A DNA stretch of 9,337 nucleotides from Hydrogenophaga sp. Lineage in GTDB: Bacteria > Pseudomonadota > Gammaproteobacteria > Burkholderiales > Burkholderiaceae_C. The notes below the pieces were generated by a model. It made no database searches. It saw only the letters and a program-made list of their open reading frames with translations, and was not told the origin of the DNA. The first letter of the stretch is position 1; every line of letters begins with the position of its first letter. This document shows positions 6,662 through 9,337 of the stretch, one piece after another. A program made the translations under genes and the position numbers. The stretch covers positions 1 to 9,337 of the forward strand of contig JAABRN010000485.1 in NCBI GenBank assembly GCA_011390855.1, read 5' to 3'.

Positions 6662-9337
6662 ATGCTAGACAAGCTCGCCGACAGTTCGCAGACGGACGCA
6701 CCGCTCGCCGACCTCGGCCCGCTGGCCTGGGTTTTTGAAGAACTTCGCAAGTCCTTCGATGGAGCGAACAAGGCGATCCGTCGGTTCGTTCGTGAGACCG
6801 AACTATCGCGGTATGACGATCTGGAGGCGGTCGATCCAGGTTCGCTTCGTCTGGCTCGCCAGCAACTTCACCAAGCGGTGGGCGCGCTGGAAATGGTGGG
6901 CCTGGTGGCACCTGCGCAGGTGCTGCGTGCCATGGAGGCGGCGGTTCAAAGGTTTGTGCAGCGTCCGCAGACCTGCACAACGGAAGCAGCGGACAAGATC
7001 GAGCGAGCCAGTTTCGCACTGATCGAGTACCTGGAGGCGGTGCTGAACAACAAGCCCGTTCATGCCGTGGCCTTGTTTCCCCAGTACCGGGAAGTCCAGG
7101 AACTGGCGGGTGCCGAGCGGGTGCACCCCGCCGATTTATGGAACTTTGAGCATCGGGGTACCCATGTCCTGCCGCCGCAAGACGCCAAACCTCAACAATG
7201 CAACGCCACACTGCGTTCCATGTTTGATCGGTTGGTTCTGCTGGTGGTCAAGACCCAGAGCCCCGCTGCAGCTCTGCAACTGGCCAAGCTGAGTGCATCG
7301 CTGTCTGCAGGGGCCACGGAGGCAAAGGAACAGACATTCTGGCGCGTGGTTGCCGGGTACTTTGAAGCCCTTGGCCACAAGCTCCTTCCCCCTGATCTGT
7401 ACGCCAAGCGGGCAACCTCACGCATCCTGCTTCAGTTTGCTTCGTTTGTTCAGGGCAAGGGGCAGGTCTCCGAAACGCTTCTGCACGATCTGCTGTTCCT
7501 TTGTGCCCAGTCGGAAAACGGTTTGGCTGATCAGGCGCCCAATCTGCTTGCTGTCAAGCAGGCTTTCGGCCTTGTCGACACGCTTCCGGTGAACTACCAC
7601 CAGGCCACGCTGGGTCGATACGATCCAGCCGTCTTGGCCCAGGCCCGCAAACGCATTCATACGGCCAAGGAAGCCTGGTCCCTGTTTTCGGGCGGTGATG
7701 CGAGCCGGTCGAGGCAAGTGGTTGATCAATTCGGTCTGGTGGCAGATTCGCTCCTGAAGTTGCATCCGGCCAGCACCGTACTGGCGCAAGCGCTCGTCAA
7801 GGCGGCTGAGCATGCCACGCGCGAGAGCCGTGGCGTGCGGCCTGAGCTGGCCATGGAAGTGGCCACCACCACGCTGTATCTTGAGGCTGCATTCGAAGAC
7901 TTCGACCCCAATGCCCACGAACTCACCGAGCGCACGCAGGCCTTGGCTGCGCGACTTGAAAGCGTGCTGGCGGGTGCGCCGGCCCAGCCGCTGGATCCCT
8001 GGATGGAGCAGCTCTACCGCCGTGTGAGCGACCGTCAGACCATGGGCAGCGTCGTGGGTGAATTGAAAGCCTCCCTGACCGAGGCAGAAAAATCGCTTGA
8101 CCAGTTCTTCCGTGCGCCTGCCGAGAAGGCTGGTCTGCATGTGGCGGTATCGCAGCTTGGGCAAATGCGAGGCGTGTTGTCGGTGCTTGGCCTCGACCAA
8201 GCGGTTCAAACCGTGGCGCGCATGCGCACGGTCGTGGACCAGATCCTCGATACCGAAGTCGATGAAGCCATGGCTCGCGAGGCTGGCACCTTCCAGCAAC
8301 TGGGCAACAACCTCAGCGCGTTGAGTTTCCTGGTGGACATGCTCAACTACCAGCCAGCGCTGGCCAAGAAGCTGTTCGTCTTCGATGAGGAAAAAGGCGA
8401 GTTGCTGCCACTCATGGGCCGCACCCTGGCCGAGAAGTCGCCTGAGCAGCCTGCGAAGAACGACGCCCAGGCCATCGATGCAAGCGTGCAGCGCGTGGTG
8501 GAAGGGGTTCAAGACGGGGTGGATCTGGCTGATCTGAGCGAACAGCTCGATACCCTGGCCTCCCAAGCCTCTCTGGCCGAACAGCCCGAGGTGGCGCGTG
8601 CCGCGCGTGAAGCCGCCCAGGCGGTCATTCATGACGATCCCAAGGCGGGCGCGCAAGCCCTGGTCGATCTGTCTCTCGCTTCGGCGCAACCCTCCAGCGC
8701 GGCCCAAGCCATGCCGGAAGGCGATAGCGATTCGTTCGGCGAAGAAGACGATCTGCTCGACATTTTCCTGGAAGAAGCGCGCGAGGTGGTGCACAACGGT
8801 CTGGATGCCGTCAACCAGTTGCAGGCGCAGCCTTCTGATCTCGAGCACCTGACCACCCTTCGCCGCGCTTTCCACACGCTCAAGGGAAGCTCCCGGATGG
8901 TCGGCCTCACCGAATTCGGTGACGCGGCATGGGCGATGGAACAGATGCTCAATGCTGCACTGGCAGAGCAAGGTGCTTCCAGGCCGGAAATGCTCCGTTT
9001 GGCTGGTGAAGCCATGGGTGGATTTTCTCGATGGGTTCAAGACATCGAGGGGCGCACGGGCGTTCCATGGAGTGCCCAGCCGTTCAAGGAAAGCGCTGAA
9101 TCGTGGCGCAAGGACGCGGTGTACATTCCCCTGGCATTGCCGGAAGCTTTGCTGCCATCCGTTGAGGCCTCTTCAGCGGTCGAACCCGAAACAGAGCTGT
9201 TGGCTCAGGAGTCGACGCAGGAAACAGACGCCACAGCCCACGCGGCATCGGATCTTGAGGCGAGTGCCAGTGAGGCGCAGCCAGATCTTGGCAATTCGGC
9301 GTCCTCGATTTCAGAAGAGGGCGAGGAAGGCGACCCT
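6662..9337 (+). CDS. pilL: PilL/ChpA hybrid chemosensory histidine kinase, N-terminal part (cut by window end)
   Basis: The open frame runs 892 codons from an ATG at 6662 to the window edge with no stop. In this family the protein is very large: serial HPt-like domains, then the CheA-type dimerisation, ATPase and CheW modules, then a receiver. Only the front is visible. Residues about 17-110 resemble the ChpA N-terminal HPt-like bundle (LHQAVGALEMVG, with His70 but no Lys after it). A helical middle region follows, with a degenerate HPt-like segment near 493-515 (GQMRGVLSVLG, Gly500 where His is expected). A canonical HPt lies at about 696-800, with LLDIFLEEAREVV and the phospho-acceptor His738 in FHTLKGSSRMVG. 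From about residue 815 an acidic, Ala/Ser/Glu-rich linker begins. It follows pilJ by 35 bases without a strong ribosome binding site. ChpA is the Pseudomonas name. Confidence 0.92.
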   Translation, partial: MLDKLADSSQTDAPLADLGPLAWVFEELRKSFDGANKAIRRFVRETELSRYDDLEAVDPGSLRLARQQLHQAVGALEMVGLVAPAQVLRAMEAAVQRFVQRPQTCTTEAADKIERASFALIEYLEAVLNNKPVHAVALFPQYREVQELAGAERVHPADLWNFEHRGTHVLPPQDAKPQQCNATLRSMFDRLVLLVVKTQSPAAALQLAKLSASLSAGATEAKEQTFWRVVAGYFEALGHKLLPPDLYAKRATSRILLQFASFVQGKGQVSETLLHDLLFLCAQSENGLADQAPNLLAVKQAFGLVDTLPVNYHQATLGRYDPAVLAQARKRIHTAKEAWSLFSGGDASRSRQVVDQFGLVADSLLKLHPASTVLAQALVKAAEHATRESRGVRPELAMEVATTTLYLEAAFEDFDPNAHELTERTQALAARLESVLAGAPAQPLDPWMEQLYRRVSDRQTMGSVVGELKASLTEAEKSLDQFFRAPAEKAGLHVAVSQLGQMRGVLSVLGLDQAVQTVARMRTVVDQILDTEVDEAMAREAGTFQQLGNNLSALSFLVDMLNYQPALAKKLFVFDEEKGELLPLMGRTLAEKSPEQPAKNDAQAIDASVQRVVEGVQDGVDLADLSEQLDTLASQASLAEQPEVARAAREAAQAVIHDDPKAGAQALVDLSLASAQPSSAAQAMPEGDSDSFGEEDDLLDIFLEEAREVVHNGLDAVNQLQAQPSDLEHLTTLRRAFHTLKGSSRMVGLTEFGDAAWAMEQMLNAALAEQGASRPEMLRLAGEAMGGFSRWVQDIEGRTGVPWSAQPFKESAESWRKDAVYIPLALPEALLPSVEASSAVEPETELLAQESTQETDATAHAASDLEASASEAQPDLGNSASSISEEGEEGDP

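Noticed and set aside
6099..7211. A 370-codon minus-strand frame spanning the pilJ-pilL junction
   Set aside because: It crosses two well-supported genes on the opposite strand, has an unnatural Arg/Pro/His-rich composition and no motif.
7418..9040. A 540-codon open frame on the minus strand, antisense to pilL
   Set aside because: It lies wholly inside the strongly coding pilL frame, which carries recognisable HPt motifs. The antisense product is rich in His, Arg, Gln and Leu with no domain pattern. Long antisense frames are common in GC-rich coding DNA.

Overview
The window looks like chromosomal DNA of a GC-rich betaproteobacterium, most likely a Comamonadaceae-type member of the Burkholderiales (relatives of Acidovorax, Hydrogenophaga or Rhodoferax). 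This rests on the C5-pathway haem gene, the style of the Pil-Chp proteins, the codon use and the gene order. It is inference from recall, not a database match. There are no tRNAs, rRNAs, insertion sequences, CRISPR arrays or phage genes, and coding density is high.

Left part (70-2503, minus strand): hemL (glutamate-1-semialdehyde aminomutase) follows a ThiD-like ribokinase-fold kinase on the same strand, with a 184-base gap that holds a strong imperfect hairpin. The kinase will be annotated as ThiD by homology, but several ThiD active-site positions are changed, including the anion-hole Cys, which is Asp here. Its substrate should be treated as open. Head-to-head with it, across about 130 bases, is a small rubredoxin gene (about 2634-2828, plus strand).

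Right part (2999-9337, plus strand): a compact Pil-Chp chemosensory operon, pilG-pilH-pilI-pilJ-pilL, of the kind that controls type IV pilus twitching and surface sensing. PilJ is the membrane receptor, PilI the CheW-like adaptor, PilL (ChpA) the large hybrid histidine kinase with multiple HPt-like domains, and PilG and PilH the two single-domain response regulators. The last gene runs off the window after 892 codons, so its kinase core and receiver domain are not visible. Neither a CheR-type methyltransferase (pilK) nor a CheB-type methylesterase is present in the visible part.

Most of this is a well-known system. The points worth a second look are the divergent ThiD-like kinase, the long cytoplasmic N-terminus of PilJ, degenerate HPt-like domains at the start of PilL, the missing pilK between pilJ and pilL, and a perfect dyad next to a -10-like hexamer upstream of pilG. 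I did not find a convincing undescribed system.
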